Part shown: piece by piece, positions 1 through 9,570 of the stretch | How the letters are laid out: every line of letters starts with the position of its first letter | Numbering within the stretch: position 1 is the first letter of the stretch | DNA from: Ensifer adhaerens | Lineage (GTDB): Bacteria > Pseudomonadota > Alphaproteobacteria > Rhizobiales > Rhizobiaceae | Length of the DNA: 64,000 bases | Direction: 5' to 3' | NCBI RefSeq assembly: GCF_001270265.1 | Contig: NZ_LGAP01000001.1 | Coordinates: 62,001 to 126,000 of the forward strand | Notes under the pieces: generated by a model | Databases searched by the model: none | What the model was told of the DNA's origin: nothing | Seen by the model: only the letters and a program-made list of their open reading frames with translations | Position numbers and translations under genes: made by a program

Positions 1-76
1 CAACCGCCGGCCGAATTGACCGGTGCGCGCACGCGTGAGAGTTAGATGGCATTCCCGCAGGTTCAGGAGAGAATTC

Positions 77-1123
77 ATGCCGCAGCTCGTCGATGGAAAA
101 TGGGTCAAGGGCGACGTTGCGGCGAGCGAGATGAAGGGTGGGGCCTTTCACCGGGAGCCGACCCGTTTCCACAGCTGGATCACGGCAGATGGCGGCCCGG
201 GCCCGCAGGGGCAGGTGGGTCTTCCGGCGGAAGCCGGACGCTATCGCCTGTTCGTTTCCTATCTCTGCCCCTGGGCGTCGCGCACGATCGCCTTTCGCAA
301 TCTCAAGGGGCTTCAGGACGTGGTCGGGCTTACCGTCTCCAACCCGCTTTTGGGCGAGGATGGCTGGGTTTATGACGAGCCTGTCGATGCCGGTCCACGC
401 GTCGGCATGATCCGCTTCCATCACGAGCTCTATACGGCGAGTGACGCCGGCTACACCGGCAAGGTCTCGGTCCCCGTCCTCTGGGACATGAAGGAAGGGC
501 GCATCGTCAACAATGAATCCGCCGACATCATCCGCATTCTGAATTCGGCCTTCGACGACCTGACCGGCAATCGCCTCGATTTCTACCCTCAAGCGCTGCG
601 TGCAAAGATCGATCGCTGGAACGATCCGATTTACGAGCGCGTCAACAACGGCGTCTATCGCGCCGGTTTTGCCAAGACGCAAGCCGCCTATGACGAGGCC
701 GTCACGAGCCTGTTCGGGATGCTTGATGAGCTCGAGCGCCATCTGACGGCCAATCGCTACGTCGCGGGCGAATATCTGACGGAGGCCGATATCCGTCTGT
801 TCGTCACATTGATCCGTTTCGATGCGGCCTACCACGGCGTCTTCAAATGCAACCTTCGCCGGATCGAGGACTATCCGGCGCTTTCCAACTATCTGCGTGA
901 AATCTACCAATGGCCCGGTATCGCCGAAACGGTGCGCATCGATCACATCAAGCGTGGCTACTACGGCATCGCCCACGTCAATCCGACCCGTATAGTGCCC
1001 GCCGGTCCCCTGCTCGATTTCTCCCGCCCACATGACCGGCTTTCTCTGCCGGGTCGAGGGGTCGTCGGCGCTGATACCGCTTCGGCCGATTTACTAAGCA
1101 AACAAATCTTTGAGGGGGCATAA
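77..1123 (+). CDS. Glutathionyl-hydroquinone reductase (Xi-class GST, YqjG/PcpF-like)
   Basis: Predicted 348-residue cytosolic enzyme that reduces glutathionyl-hydroquinones back to hydroquinones with glutathione. The N-terminal thioredoxin-like half carries the family motif SYLCPWASR at about residues 61-69, with the presumed catalytic Cys near residue 64. The helical C-terminal half keeps the family stretch around NNGVYRAGFAKTQ. The open frame continues upstream to position 23, but the ATG at 77 follows an AGGAGA ribosome site at 65-70 and gives the usual family N-terminus and length. It stands alone before cfa. Assignment to the family is firm; the physiological substrate is not visible. 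Confidence 0.9.
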   Translation: MPQLVDGKWVKGDVAASEMKGGAFHREPTRFHSWITADGGPGPQGQVGLPAEAGRYRLFVSYLCPWASRTIAFRNLKGLQDVVGLTVSNPLLGEDGWVYDEPVDAGPRVGMIRFHHELYTASDAGYTGKVSVPVLWDMKEGRIVNNESADIIRILNSAFDDLTGNRLDFYPQALRAKIDRWNDPIYERVNNGVYRAGFAKTQAAYDEAVTSLFGMLDELERHLTANRYVAGEYLTEADIRLFVTLIRFDAAYHGVFKCNLRRIEDYPALSNYLREIYQWPGIAETVRIDHIKRGYYGIAHVNPTRIVPAGPLLDFSRPHDRLSLPGRGVVGADTASADLLSKQIFEGA

Positions 1124-1422
1124 AAAACCCATTGCCAATCGATTGAAGCTTACTAAGTTAGTGGAAGTTCTGATGGATAGGAGCCAGATGGCAGCTGGCC
1201 TTACGAATTTCCGGTAACGCGTGCATGAGGAGCGCAGCATGTTTGCCGGATGCCGTTAGGCCACGCCCGAGCCGGTTTTCGCCGCTTCCGGACGTGCTTT
1301 GCGTCACGCCCATGCGTTTCGTGTCATGCGGGCTACGACGCCCTCCGGAATCCCCGATAGAACCGGCACCGTCGCCGCGCCTGTGCGCCAGGACATATAT
1401 GTCGGTCTGGCTGGGGTTGGAT
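1124..1422. other. Gap before cfa, no gene recognised
   Basis: About 300 bases between the GST gene and cfa. The cfa frame is open back to 1225, but the extra 66 residues are Pro/Arg-rich and unlike the family N-terminus, so they are read as non-coding. I see no convincing terminator after the GST gene and no RNA gene. Confidence 0.4.
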
Positions 1423-2679
1423 ATGAATGCGGCATTGTTGAATCTGCTTCGCCGTCTGGTGCGCAAGGGCAACCTGACGGTGTTCTTCTCTGCGGGTGAG
1501 CAGGTCATTCTGGGCGATGGCTCGGGAAAACCGGCAACGATCCGCATTGTCGATGCGGAGGCCGAAAAGGCGATAGCGCTCGACCCGAGCCTTCGTTTCG
1601 GCGAACTCTATATGGACGGGCGCGTCGTCGTCGAGGACGGCGATATTTTCGACGTGCTCTCGATCGTAAAGGAAAACGGGCTCGAGAACGCCGCGACCGT
1701 TCGATACACCCTGGTTGCTCTTCAGCACGTGTTGCGCCAGCAGGTGAAGAGCCGAATGCCGGTCAACCGCAACCGGCACAATGTGGCCCATCACTACGAT
1801 CTCGATCGCAAGCTCTTCAATCTTTTCCTGGATCAGGACTGGCAATATTCCTGCGCCTATTTCGAGCCGCCGGGCATCTCGCTCGACGAGGCGCAGCTCG
1901 CCAAGAAACGCCATATCGCCGCCAAGCTGTTGCTCGAACCCGGGCAGAAAGTGCTTGAGGTCGGCTCCGGCTGGGGCGGGATGGCCATGTATCTGGCTGA
2001 ATCCTCCGGCGTCGCGGTGACGGGCATCACGCTCAGCGAGGAGCAGCTGAAAATCTCGCGCGAGCGGGCGGCTAAGCGCGGTCTGTCCGATCGCGTCCGT
2101 TTCGAGCTTCAGGACTACAGGACGATGCAGGGGCGGCAGTTCGATCGCATCGTCTCGGTCGGCATGTTCGAGCATGTCGGCATCGGTAATTACGGCCGGT
2201 TCTTTCGCAAGATGCGGGAGCTTCTGAAGCCGGAGGGCGTGATGCTGCTGCACTCGATCGGGCAGGTCTACAAGCCTTGGGCGACCAATCCCTGGATCGA
2301 GAAGTACATTTTCCCCGGCGGTTATATCCCGGCGCTTTCGGAGGGTCTGCCGTCCGTTGAAAAGACCCGACTTCTCGTCAAGGATATCGAGCTCCTGCCG
2401 ATGCACTATGCCTGGACGCTGAGGGCGTGGCGGGAACGCTTCCTGGCGCGGCGCGAAGAGGCGGTAAAGCTGTTCGACGAACGCTTCTTCCGCATGTGGG
2501 AGTTCTATCTTGCCGCCTCCGAGACGGCCTTCCTCCATGACAAGCATTTCATCTTCCAGCTGCAGCTGTCGCCGTCGCTCGACACCGTGCCTTTCGCACG
2601 CGGTTACATCGAGGCGAAGGAACGGGAACTGATGGAATTCGAGAAGACCCGCTCGCCGCTTGAGCCGGTGGATATCTAA
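1423..2679 (+). CDS. cfa: Cyclopropane-fatty-acyl-phospholipid synthase
   Basis: Transfers a methylene group from S-adenosylmethionine onto cis double bonds of membrane phospholipid acyl chains, as in stationary-phase or acid-stressed rhizobia. The 418-residue product has the SAM-binding motif [10 protein letters not shown] at about residues 177-186. It also has the conserved YSCAYF segment near residue 143 and the LLHSIG segment that lines the bicarbonate/active site in the family. The start is a choice: ATG at 1423 gives the expected start [11 protein letters not shown], while an in-frame ATG at 1399 would add eight residues. No strong Shine-Dalgarno distinguishes them. A RIME-like repeat begins directly after the stop. 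Confidence 0.93.
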   Translation: MNAALLNLLRRLVRKGNLTVFFSAGEQVILGDGSGKPATIRIVDAEAEKAIALDPSLRFGELYMDGRVVVEDGDIFDVLSIVKENGLENAATVRYTLVALQHVLRQQVKSRMPVNRNRHNVAHHYDLDRKLFNLFLDQDWQYSCAYFEPPGISLDEAQLAKKRHIAAKLLLEPGQKVLEVGSGWGGMAMYLAESSGVAVTGITLSEEQLKISRERAAKRGLSDRVRFELQDYRTMQGRQFDRIVSVGMFEHVGIGNYGRFFRKMRELLKPEGVMLLHSIGQVYKPWATNPWIEKYIFPGGYIPALSEGLPSVEKTRLLVKDIELLPMHYAWTLRAWRERFLARREEAVKLFDERFFRMWEFYLAASETAFLHDKHFIFQLQLSPSLDTVPFARGYIEAKERELMEFEKTRSPLEPVDI

Positions 2680-2680
2680 G

Positions 2681-2782
2681 GCGTGTCGCCCGAAAGTGCG
2701 TCCCAGTTTCGAGACAACGACATGCGTATAAACAAGTGCTCGATCACGTTGTATGGATCCGTTCATTCGACGTGATCCAGCC
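2681..2782 (+). repeat. Diverged RIME-like intergenic repeat (copy 1)
   Basis: This roughly 100-bp stretch has the same architecture as the two clearer copies at 24162 and 37399: a first imperfect palindrome containing CGAAAGTGCG, a linker reading ATGCGTATAAACAA, and a second palindrome with arms GATCACGT and ACGTGATC. It lies immediately after the cfa stop codon, where it could fold in the transcript. The resemblance to rhizobial RIME elements is from memory, and the copy is much diverged. Confidence 0.6.
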
Positions 2783-2888
2783 TGCCATCTCCTGTGGAGT
2801 TCCGGTTTTGCCGCGCAGGCCTTCACTTGGCCTTGAAGGCCTGCGCCTTTATGGTCGCCGACTGAAAACAGGAAAGACGGATCCCATC

Positions 2889-5195
2889 ATGGCCAGCCCA
2901 GCAAAACCCATCGCCGCCATCATTGCCAGCGAGATCAAGGCGACGACCTCCCAGGTCACCGCCGCCGTGGAGCTGCTCGATGAGGGCGCGACGGTGCCGT
3001 TTATCGCCCGTTACCGCAAGGAAGTGACCGGCGGGCTCGACGACACGCAGCTACGCACGCTGGCCGAGCGGCTGACCTATCTGCGCGAGCTGGAGGCAAG
3101 GCGGGGCTCGATCATCGAATCCATCCGCGGACAAGGCAAGCTGACCGACGAACTCGAAGCCAAGATCGCCGCCGTCGAAACCAAGGCCGAGCTTGAGGAT
3201 ATCTATCTGCCCTATAAACCGAAGCGGCGCACCAAGGCCGAGATCGCCAGGGAGCGTGGCCTCGGACCGCTTGCCGAGGCCATTCTCGCCGACCGGACGA
3301 TCGCACCTGCTGACCGCGCTGGCGCGTTTCTGACGGCGGACGTGCCCGATGTGAAGGCCGCGCTCGACGGCGCGCGCGACATCATCGCCGAGGGCATGAC
3401 TGAGAACGCCGACCTGCTCGGACGCCTGCGCAACCATATGAAGGGGGCGGCGTTCCTGCGAGCCAAGGTTGTCGATGGCAAGCAGGAGGCCGGCGCCAAG
3501 TTCTCGGATTATTTCGATCATTCCGAACGCTGGGCGACGACGCCGGGTCACCGGGCGCTTGCCATGCTGCGCGGCTGGAACGAAGAGGTGCTCACCGTCG
3601 ATATCGTCGTCGATCAGGACGATACGTCTCCGGTCAAGCCGGTGGATCGCATGATTGCGGCCGCCTACAATGTCGGCGGGCAGCTGCCGGGCGACAAATG
3701 GCTTTCCGAAGCCATCGGCTGGACCTGGCGGGTGAAGCTGTCCATGTCACTGTCGCTCGACCTGATGCGCGAACTGCGCGAGCGGGCGGAAGAGGAAGCG
3801 ATCCACGTTTTCGCCCGTAATCTGAAAGATCTGTTGCTGGCCGCTCCCGCCGGCTCGCGCGCCACCATGGGGCTGGACCCCGGCATTCGCACCGGCGTCA
3901 AGGTCGCCATTGTCGATGGCACCGGCAAGCTCCTGGAGACGACGACCGTTTATCCGTTCCCGCCGAAGAACGACGTCCGCGGCACGCAAGCCGAACTGGC
4001 TTCGCTGATCCGCAAGCACAAGATCGAGCTGATTGCGATCGGCAACGGTACTGGCAGCCGCGAGACGGAGAAGCTTGTCGCCGACATGCTCGCCCAATTG
4101 CCGGCGCCGAAGCCGACCAAGGTTATCGTGTCCGAAGCCGGCGCTTCGGTCTATTCCGCCTCCGAGACTGCCGCGCTTGAATTCCCCGGCCTCGACGTCT
4201 CGCTGCGTGGCGCCGTCTCCATCGCCCGGCGTCTGCAGGATCCGCTCGCCGAACTCGTCAAGATCGAGCCGAAGTCGATCGGCGTCGGCCAGTATCAGCA
4301 CGACGTCGACCAGTCGAAACTCAGCCGCTCGCTGGATGCGGTGGTGGAAGACGCAGTGAACGCCGTCGGCGTCGATGTGAACACGGCATCGGCGCCGCTG
4401 CTCGCACGTGTCTCCGGTCTTGGCAAGTCGTCGGCAGAAGCGATCGTCGCGCACCGCGATGCCGCCGGCCCGTTCGCCAGCCGCAAGGAGCTCTTGAACG
4501 TGGCGCGTCTCGGCGCCCGCACCTTCGAACAGTGCGCCGGCTTCCTGCGCATTCCTGATGGCAAGGAGCCGCTCGACGCTTCCTCGGTCCATCCGGAAGC
4601 CTACGGCGTCGCCAAGAAGATCGTTGCGGCCTGCGGGCGCGACGTGCGCACGCTGATGGGTGACAGTGCGGCGTTGAAGCAGCTTGACCCGCGTGTGTTC
4701 GTCGACGATCGTTTTGGTCTGCCGACAGTCAAGGATATTCTGGCCGAGCTGGAAAAGCCGGGCCGCGACCCACGCCCGAGCTTCAAGACCGCGACCTTCG
4801 CCGAAGGGATCGATGACATCAAGGATCTGAAGGTCGGCATGCAGCTCGAAGGCACGGTGACCAATGTTGCCGCCTTCGGCGCCTTTGTCGATGTCGGCGT
4901 CCACCAGGACGGCCTCGTCCATGTCTCGCAGTTGGCCGACCGGTTCGTGAAGGACCCCCACGAAGTGGTCAAGGCTGGCGACGTGGTTCAGGTGCGGGTG
5001 ACCGAAGTGGACGTCCCGCGCAAGCGCATCGGCCTGACGATGCGCAAGGATGGTGGTGCCGACACGGGCCGTGAGGCGAGGGGGCCGGCGTCGAACAACG
5101 GTAATCGCAGCGCGCCGGCGCGCCCACAGAAGCCGCAGCAGCCGTCGCAAGGCGCGTTCGGCGCCGCGCTCATGGAAGCGATGAAGCGAAAGTAA
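2889..5195 (+). CDS. tex: Tex family RNA-binding transcription accessory protein
   Basis: 768-residue cytosolic nucleic-acid-binding protein related to Bordetella Tex and eukaryotic Spt6. In order, it has an N-terminal helical region beginning near residue 10, an RNase H-like YqgF fold around [18 protein letters not shown] (about 326-343), helix-hairpin-helix repeats around [12 protein letters not shown] (about 508-520), and a C-terminal S1 domain (about 647-720, [16 protein letters not shown]). The tail after S1 is Arg/Pro/Gln-rich and probably disordered. The ATG at 2889 follows AGGAAAG and gives the standard N-terminus; the frame upstream to 2736 is rejected. A hairpin terminator follows. 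Confidence 0.95.
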   Translation: MASPAKPIAAIIASEIKATTSQVTAAVELLDEGATVPFIARYRKEVTGGLDDTQLRTLAERLTYLRELEARRGSIIESIRGQGKLTDELEAKIAAVETKAELEDIYLPYKPKRRTKAEIARERGLGPLAEAILADRTIAPADRAGAFLTADVPDVKAALDGARDIIAEGMTENADLLGRLRNHMKGAAFLRAKVVDGKQEAGAKFSDYFDHSERWATTPGHRALAMLRGWNEEVLTVDIVVDQDDTSPVKPVDRMIAAAYNVGGQLPGDKWLSEAIGWTWRVKLSMSLSLDLMRELRERAEEEAIHVFARNLKDLLLAAPAGSRATMGLDPGIRTGVKVAIVDGTGKLLETTTVYPFPPKNDVRGTQAELASLIRKHKIELIAIGNGTGSRETEKLVADMLAQLPAPKPTKVIVSEAGASVYSASETAALEFPGLDVSLRGAVSIARRLQDPLAELVKIEPKSIGVGQYQHDVDQSKLSRSLDAVVEDAVNAVGVDVNTASAPLLARVSGLGKSSAEAIVAHRDAAGPFASRKELLNVARLGARTFEQCAGFLRIPDGKEPLDASSVHPEAYGVAKKIVAACGRDVRTLMGDSAALKQLDPRVFVDDRFGLPTVKDILAELEKPGRDPRPSFKTATFAEGIDDIKDLKVGMQLEGTVTNVAAFGAFVDVGVHQDGLVHVSQLADRFVKDPHEVVKAGDVVQVRVTEVDVPRKRIGLTMRKDGGADTGREARGPASNNGNRSAPARPQKPQQPSQGAFGAALMEAMKRK

Positions 5196-5204
5196 TCTCC
5201 ATCG

Positions 5205-5233
5205 CCCGGAAGTCGTATCGGCTTCCGGGTTTC
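5205..5233 (+). terminator. Rho-independent terminator of tex
   Basis: An 8-bp stem CCCGGAAG/CTTCCGGG with a 9-nt loop, followed by a short T-rich run, begins nine bases after the tex stop codon. Confidence 0.7.
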
Positions 5234-5404
5234 TATCTATAAATTAGGTAATTGTAATATACGGATTGCTCCGCCATACTGATCTCGTGGCGGCACTTGT
5301 ATCGTGTCGCGAGCAAGTGCCGATCATAACCATGCCGGTCTACGGCGGAACAGGTCAGCGGAAACTCCTTTTCCGCCGGGTCTCCCGGCGAAAGGAGGTG
5401 CGTC

Positions 5405-5722
5405 ATGGGACGCAATGTGATCCGTGGCCTCGCTCGAGCCGTCATATTGGCGGCCGCAGTGACGGCACATCCAAATCCGGCAAGTTCGCAAACGATCGCG
5501 AACTGTGCCGAGCGGTCCGAAGTGATCGAATTTCTCTTGCGCCAGTATCAGGAAAAGCCGGCGGGGATCGGATTGATCAACCCGCATGCGATAATGGAGA
5601 TCTACGCGGCCGACAGCGGCACCTGGACCCTGATCGTCACTGATGTAACCGGCCGAAGCTGCGTCATCCTCGCCGGTAAAAGCTGGGAGGCATTGCCTCC
5701 GTTGCCGATACCGAAGGCTTGA
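5405..5722 (+). CDS. Small secreted protein of unknown function
   Basis: 105-residue protein that I do not recognise. The N-terminus has a charged start, a hydrophobic core (ARAVILAAAVTA) and a likely signal peptidase site near residue 28 (ASSQT). The mature part of about 77 residues has two cysteines that could pair and the sequence YAADSGTWTLIVTDVTGRSC, which resembles small periplasmic proteins common in rhizobia. A strong AAAGGAGGTG ribosome site at 5391-5400, seven bases before the ATG, makes this a real gene. It stands alone, with no operon partner. Confidence 0.75.
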   Translation: MGRNVIRGLARAVILAAAVTAHPNPASSQTIANCAERSEVIEFLLRQYQEKPAGIGLINPHAIMEIYAADSGTWTLIVTDVTGRSCVILAGKSWEALPPLPIPKA

Positions 5723-5813
5723 GGCATCGACGGTGTCGAGCTTCGAGCAGGTGGCTAACCCAACGCCATTACCGGGCGGAGTGCCCGGCGCGTGATCATT
5801 CGTCGTCTAACTC

Positions 5814-7127
5814 TCAGTGTGGCCGACCGACGCTGGCATAGACAAAGCCATGCTTTGCCACTTCCTCAGGGCGATAGATGTTTCTAAGGTCGACCAGAAC
5901 CGGCCCTTTCATCACGGCTTTCAACCGGCGGAAGTCGAGCGCGCGGAACTCGTTCCATTCGGTGACGATGACAAGCACGTCAGCCTCTGTGGCCGCCTCA
6001 TAGGGGTCGGTGGCATAGTCGATGCCGTCGATCAGCTTCTTGGCGTTTTCCATGCCTTCCGGATCGTAGCCGATGACATGGGCGCCGGCATCCTGCAGGG
6101 TCTGGACCACTGTTATGGCCGGGCTGTCGCGCATGTCGTCGGTGTTCGGCTTGAAGGTGAGGCCGAGAACGGCAATCTTGCGTCCGCGCACATCGCCGCC
6201 GGCAGCGGCAATCACCTTGCGGCCCATGGCGCGCTTGCGGTTGTCGTTGATGGCGACCGTGGTTTCGACCAGGCGAACGGGGCTGTCGAAGTCCTGGGCC
6301 GTCTTGACCAGCGCCAGCGTGTCCTTCGGGAAGCAGGAGCCGCCATAACCCGGGCCGGCATGCAGGAATTTGGCGCCGATACGGCCGTCGAGGCCGATGC
6401 CGCGGGCAACGTCCTGCACGTTGGCATCGACCTTCTCGCAGAGGTCGGCCATCTCGTTGATGAAGGTGATCTTCATCGCCAGGAAGGCGTTGCCGGCGTA
6501 TTTGATCAGCTCGGAGGTGCGGCGCGAGGTGAAGACCAGCGGCGCCTGGTTAAGGTAGAGCGGACGGTAGACCTCGGTCATCACGTCGCGTGCGCGTGCA
6601 TCATCGTCGGCAAGGCCGATGACGATGCGATCGGGGCGCTTGAAGTCCTCGATCGCAGCACCTTCGCGCAGGAATTCCGGATTGGAAACCACCGCGAAAT
6701 CAGCGTCCGGATTGGTTTCGCGGATGATGCGCTCGACCTCGTCGCCGGTGCCGACCGGAACCGTCGACTTCGTCACGATGACGGTGAACCCCTTCAGGTT
6801 GACGGCGATCTCGCGCGCGGCGGCGTAGACATAGGAGAGATCCGCATGGCCGTCGCCGCGCCGCGACGGCGTGCCGACGGCGATGAAGATCACGTCGCTG
6901 TCGGCGACCGCCGCAACGAGATCCGTCGTGAACGACAAGCGCCCGGATTGGACATTGCTCGCAACGAGATGGTCGAGACCGGGTTCGAAGATCGGGATGC
7001 GCCCCTGCATTAGGGCGTCGATCTTGCTTTCGTCCTTGTCGAGACAGACCACGTCATGGCCGAAATCGGCAAAACACACACCGGAAACAAGGCCGACATA
7101 GCCGGCGCCGATCATCGTGACTTTCAT
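5814..7127 (-). CDS. rkpK: UDP-glucose 6-dehydrogenase (rkpK type)
   Basis: Oxidises UDP-glucose twice with NAD to UDP-glucuronate, a precursor of rhizobial capsular (K-antigen), exopolysaccharide and lipopolysaccharide sugars. The 437-residue product opens with the Rossmann motif MIGAGYVGLVSG. It carries the catalytic-cysteine segment GPGYGGSCFPKDT near residue 260 and the C-terminal UDP-binding region containing GLTFKPNTDDMRDSP. A ribosome site GGAAG precedes the ATG. It lies 79 bases downstream of the UDP-glucuronate epimerase on the same strand, the arrangement known for lpsL-rkpK in Sinorhizobium, so the two enzymes probably supply galacturonate and glucuronate donors together. Confidence 0.93.
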   Translation of the reverse strand: MKVTMIGAGYVGLVSGVCFADFGHDVVCLDKDESKIDALMQGRIPIFEPGLDHLVASNVQSGRLSFTTDLVAAVADSDVIFIAVGTPSRRGDGHADLSYVYAAAREIAVNLKGFTVIVTKSTVPVGTGDEVERIIRETNPDADFAVVSNPEFLREGAAIEDFKRPDRIVIGLADDDARARDVMTEVYRPLYLNQAPLVFTSRRTSELIKYAGNAFLAMKITFINEMADLCEKVDANVQDVARGIGLDGRIGAKFLHAGPGYGGSCFPKDTLALVKTAQDFDSPVRLVETTVAINDNRKRAMGRKVIAAAGGDVRGRKIAVLGLTFKPNTDDMRDSPAITVVQTLQDAGAHVIGYDPEGMENAKKLIDGIDYATDPYEAATEADVLVIVTEWNEFRALDFRRLKAVMKGPVLVDLRNIYRPEEVAKHGFVYASVGRPH

Positions 7128-7206
7128 CTGCTCTTCCTTTTGTTGCGAGAGCTTCGCTTATGGAGAATAGCGGCTGCGGCGGTCGTTGCCGGATGCCGCC
7201 TGCGCC

Positions 7207-8250
7207 TCAGTCTTGCATGGCTGGTGAGCCAGCCCTTTCCGGGCGACCGTAATATTCGTCGTACCACGCCGCAAAGCGCGTAACGCCGTCTTCCACTGAA
7301 ATCGACGGCTTGAAATCGGTGAGCGCCTCGAGCAGGTCCGGAGAAGCGTAGGTGCGAGGCACGTCGCCCTGCTGCATCGGCAGCAGGTTGCGAAGGGCCG
7401 GACGGCCGACGGCCTTTTCGATCGTCTCGATGAAGGTCATCAGCTCCACCGGCTGGCCGCCGCCAATGTTGACGACACGGAACGGCGCCTGCCGCGACAG
7501 CGTGTCCTCGGCCTTTTCGGGCGGTACCCGGTTTTCTTCCGAGGGAACGACATGGGAAAGCCTGAGGATGCCTTCGACGAGATCGTCGATATAGGTGAAG
7601 TCACGGCTCATGCGGCCTTCGCCGTAAATGTCGATCGGCCGGTCGTTGTGGATGGCGTCGATGAACTTGAACAGCGCCATGTCGGGCCGACCCCAGGGGC
7701 CATAGACCGTGAAGAAACGGAAGGCCGTCGTCGGCACCTTGTAGAGATGGGCATAGCTGTGCGCCATCAGTTCCATCGATTTCTTCGTCGCCGCATAGAT
7801 CGTCATCGGCTCGTCGGCCCGGTCGGTCTCGGCGAACGGGACTTTTTCATTGGCGCCGTAGATCGATGAGGTCGAGGCCAGCATCAGGTGCTTTGGGCCG
7901 ATCTCTCGTGCCAGCTCCAGCATGTTCCAGGAGCCGATGAGGTTGGAATCGACATAGGCTTTGGGGTTTTCCAGGCTGTAGCGGACGCCCGCCTGCGCTG
8001 CCAGGTGGATGATGACTTCCGGCTCGGCCAGCTCTGCGGCGTGGTTCAGTGCATCCCGGTCTTCCAGCATGCCGACGACCGCCTTGAAGCCGTTCGAGCG
8101 GGCGAGGATGGCGTGCCGCTGCTCCTTGAGCGTCACATCGTAGTAGGGCGTCATGCCGTCGAAGCCGACGACGAAATGCCCCTCGTCGATCAATCGCTTG
8201 GCAAGATGAAAACCGATGAAACCGGCCGTGCCGGTAATGAGGTAGCGCAA
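7207..8250 (-). CDS. lpsL: UDP-glucuronate 4-epimerase (lpsL type)
   Basis: Extended short-chain dehydrogenase/reductase predicted to convert UDP-glucuronate to UDP-galacturonate for lipopolysaccharide and exopolysaccharide. The 347-residue product has the Rossmann motif TGTAGFIG at residues 7-14, the ASTSSIYG strand, and the catalytic Tyr/Lys in YAATKKSME near residue 150. The initiation codon is TTG: it gives exactly the family N-terminus ([10 protein letters not shown]), and no ATG lies nearby. A GGGGAT stretch sits about eight bases upstream. It is followed on the same strand by rkpK, which makes its substrate. Confidence 0.9.
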   Translation of the reverse strand: MRYLITGTAGFIGFHLAKRLIDEGHFVVGFDGMTPYYDVTLKEQRHAILARSNGFKAVVGMLEDRDALNHAAELAEPEVIIHLAAQAGVRYSLENPKAYVDSNLIGSWNMLELAREIGPKHLMLASTSSIYGANEKVPFAETDRADEPMTIYAATKKSMELMAHSYAHLYKVPTTAFRFFTVYGPWGRPDMALFKFIDAIHNDRPIDIYGEGRMSRDFTYIDDLVEGILRLSHVVPSEENRVPPEKAEDTLSRQAPFRVVNIGGGQPVELMTFIETIEKAVGRPALRNLLPMQQGDVPRTYASPDLLEALTDFKPSISVEDGVTRFAAWYDEYYGRPERAGSPAMQD

Positions 8251-8319
8251 GACGATATCCCCAGATTGCGTTGTCGCGCGTTCATACGAAGAAAGCAGGG
8301 CAATGGAAAGCCGAAACCG

Positions 8320-8652
8320 TCACTCCGAGGGACCGCCGAGCCCTTGCTGCAAGGCGGAAAGGACCGACATCGCGTGACCGGCATATTGGCTGATCCAGCG
8401 ATTGTGGATCGCCTGGATCGGCATGGCGTTGAGGTGGTTCCAGCGCTCGCGGCCTTCGCGCTGGACGATCACCAGGTCGGCCTCTTCGAGAACCTTCAGG
8501 TGCTGCATGACGGTGCAGCGATCAAGGCTGGAAAACTGTTCACATAGCACGCCGGTCGTCTTCGGCTCATCTCTGAGGGCGTCGAGGATCTGCCGGCGCA
8601 GGCTGTTGGCAAGCGCCTTGAATATCAAGTCGTCTTTCGAATCAGTTAACAT
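8320..8652 (-). CDS. ArsR-family winged-helix repressor
   Basis: 110-residue DNA-binding regulator. The winged helix-turn-helix occupies about residues 8-80 (KALANSLRRQILDALRDE, then the recognition helix region DRCTVMQHLKVLEEADLV). No ArsR metal-binding cysteine pair is apparent, so it belongs to the group found beside SRPBCC genes rather than to metal sensors. It is transcribed away from the SRPBCC gene at 8702. Its ATG lies inside the left end of a perfect inverted repeat at 8651-8670 with no ribosome site in front. The mRNA may therefore be nearly leaderless, and repressor binding would block its own start. Confidence 0.9.
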   Translation of the reverse strand: MLTDSKDDLIFKALANSLRRQILDALRDEPKTTGVLCEQFSSLDRCTVMQHLKVLEEADLVIVQREGRERWNHLNAMPIQAIHNRWISQYAGHAMSVLSALQQGLGGPSE

Positions 8653-8670
8653 GTTATATTTTTATAACAT
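8651..8670. promoter_or_regulatory. Palindromic operator between arsR and SRPBCC genes
   Basis: Perfect 8-bp arms ATGTTATA and TATAACAT separated by TTTT. The left arm overlaps the first two bases of the arsR start codon, and the site lies 32 bases before the SRPBCC gene. The size and AT-rich symmetry fit an ArsR-type operator that would control both divergent transcripts; binding itself is inferred. Confidence 0.7.
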
Positions 8671-8701
8671 ATGCTGCGGCAGCACAATGGGAGGAGAGAT
8701 C

Positions 8702-9184
8702 ATGTCTTTCGAATTTCGTGTGAATGGACGCATCGACCGGCCTGTCGCCGAGGTTTTCGATGCGGTCGTCAATCCGGACCAGATCAGCAAATACTTCGTC
8801 ACCCTCGGCGGGGTCAGCGGGCCGCTCGTTGCCGGCACGACGGTCACCTGGTGGGGCAATGTGCCGATTGAGGTCGAGGCCGTGGAGCCGCACGAGCGCA
8901 TCGTCCTTCGCTGGGATGCGATGGTGGAGAAAGGGGAAGAGCCCTATCGCACCAAAGTCGAGATGCGCTTCAAGTCTCTCGATGACGGCGCAACCATGGT
9001 GACGATCGCCGAGACCGGCTGGCGCGAGAACGCGCGGGGACAGAAGAGCTCGTACATGAATTGCGAGGGTTGGTCGCAGATGCTGGCCTGCATGAAGGCC
9101 TGGCTCGAATACGGAATCAATCTGCGCCAGGGCTATTATGTCAGCGAATTGTCCGGCCAGCCGGCGACGGAACCGCAACTCTAA
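8702..9184 (+). CDS. SRPBCC (AHSA1/START-like) domain protein
   Basis: 160-residue single-domain protein of the activator-of-Hsp90-like ligand-binding fold. The pattern begins with VNGRIDRPVAEVFDAVVNPDQISKYF (split here: INxPVxxVFdA, then the substrate-cavity Trp residues in TWWGN) and ends in a long C-terminal helix around GWSQMLACMKAWLEYG. A GGAGGAGA ribosome site at 8690-8697 supports the ATG at 8702. The reading frame upstream to 8402 is antisense to arsR and rejected. It is divergent from the ArsR gene and 13 bases ahead of the VOC gene, so the pair is probably an ArsR-controlled operon. The ligand is unknown. Confidence 0.88.
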   Translation: MSFEFRVNGRIDRPVAEVFDAVVNPDQISKYFVTLGGVSGPLVAGTTVTWWGNVPIEVEAVEPHERIVLRWDAMVEKGEEPYRTKVEMRFKSLDDGATMVTIAETGWRENARGQKSSYMNCEGWSQMLACMKAWLEYGINLRQGYYVSELSGQPATEPQL

Positions 9185-9197
9185 GGGAGTTCATGCC

Positions 9198-9554
9198 ATG
9201 ACCATCACGGGTGGTATCAACATCGCGATGAAGGTTCCGTCGCATCAGTATGAGGCGGTCGTCGCCTTCTACCGCGACACCGTCGGGCTCGAGCCTTTCG
9301 ACGAGAAGGCGCCGGCCAAGGGTTTCATCCTCGGCCCCAACAGGTTGTGGATCGACGAGGCGCCGAATTATAGCCAGGCGGAGGTGTGGCTCGAGCTCTT
9401 CACCGACGACCATGAGGCAGCACTCGGCGGGCTCGCCGACAAAGGCGTCGTGCGCTGCGACGCGGTCGAGGATCTCGGCGAAGGTTTTCGCGGCGGCTGG
9501 ATCATGAATCCGGCCAACATCGTGCACATGGTGCGCACGCCGGACGCCTGGTAG
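9198..9554 (+). CDS. VOC (glyoxalase/bleomycin-resistance) superfamily protein
   Basis: 118-residue vicinal-oxygen-chelate protein with one pair of the usual beta-alpha-beta-beta-beta modules. Its N-terminal strand is followed by YEAVVAFYRDTVGL, with a hydrophobic ending PANIVHMVRTP. An AAGGGAG ribosome site stands nine bases before the ATG. It directly follows the SRPBCC gene in what looks like a two-gene operon under the ArsR repressor. Members range from metal-dependent dioxygenases to antibiotic-binding proteins, and no substrate can be read from this sequence. Confidence 0.85.
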   Translation: MTITGGINIAMKVPSHQYEAVVAFYRDTVGLEPFDEKAPAKGFILGPNRLWIDEAPNYSQAEVWLELFTDDHEAALGGLADKGVVRCDAVEDLGEGFRGGWIMNPANIVHMVRTPDAW

Positions 9555-9570
9555 ACGCCCGGCGGCGAGT

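Noticed and set aside
1333-2826. 497-residue minus-strand frame opposite cfa
   Set aside because: Antisense to a clear cfa gene; composition dominated by Arg, His and Gln, with no motif.
3747-5150. 467-residue minus-strand frame opposite tex
   Set aside because: Shadow frame of the tex coding sequence with no start signal.
5266-5643. 125-residue plus-strand frame overlapping the small secreted gene
   Set aside because: Wrong frame relative to the strong AAAGGAGGTG site at 5391-5400 and no signal peptide or family pattern.
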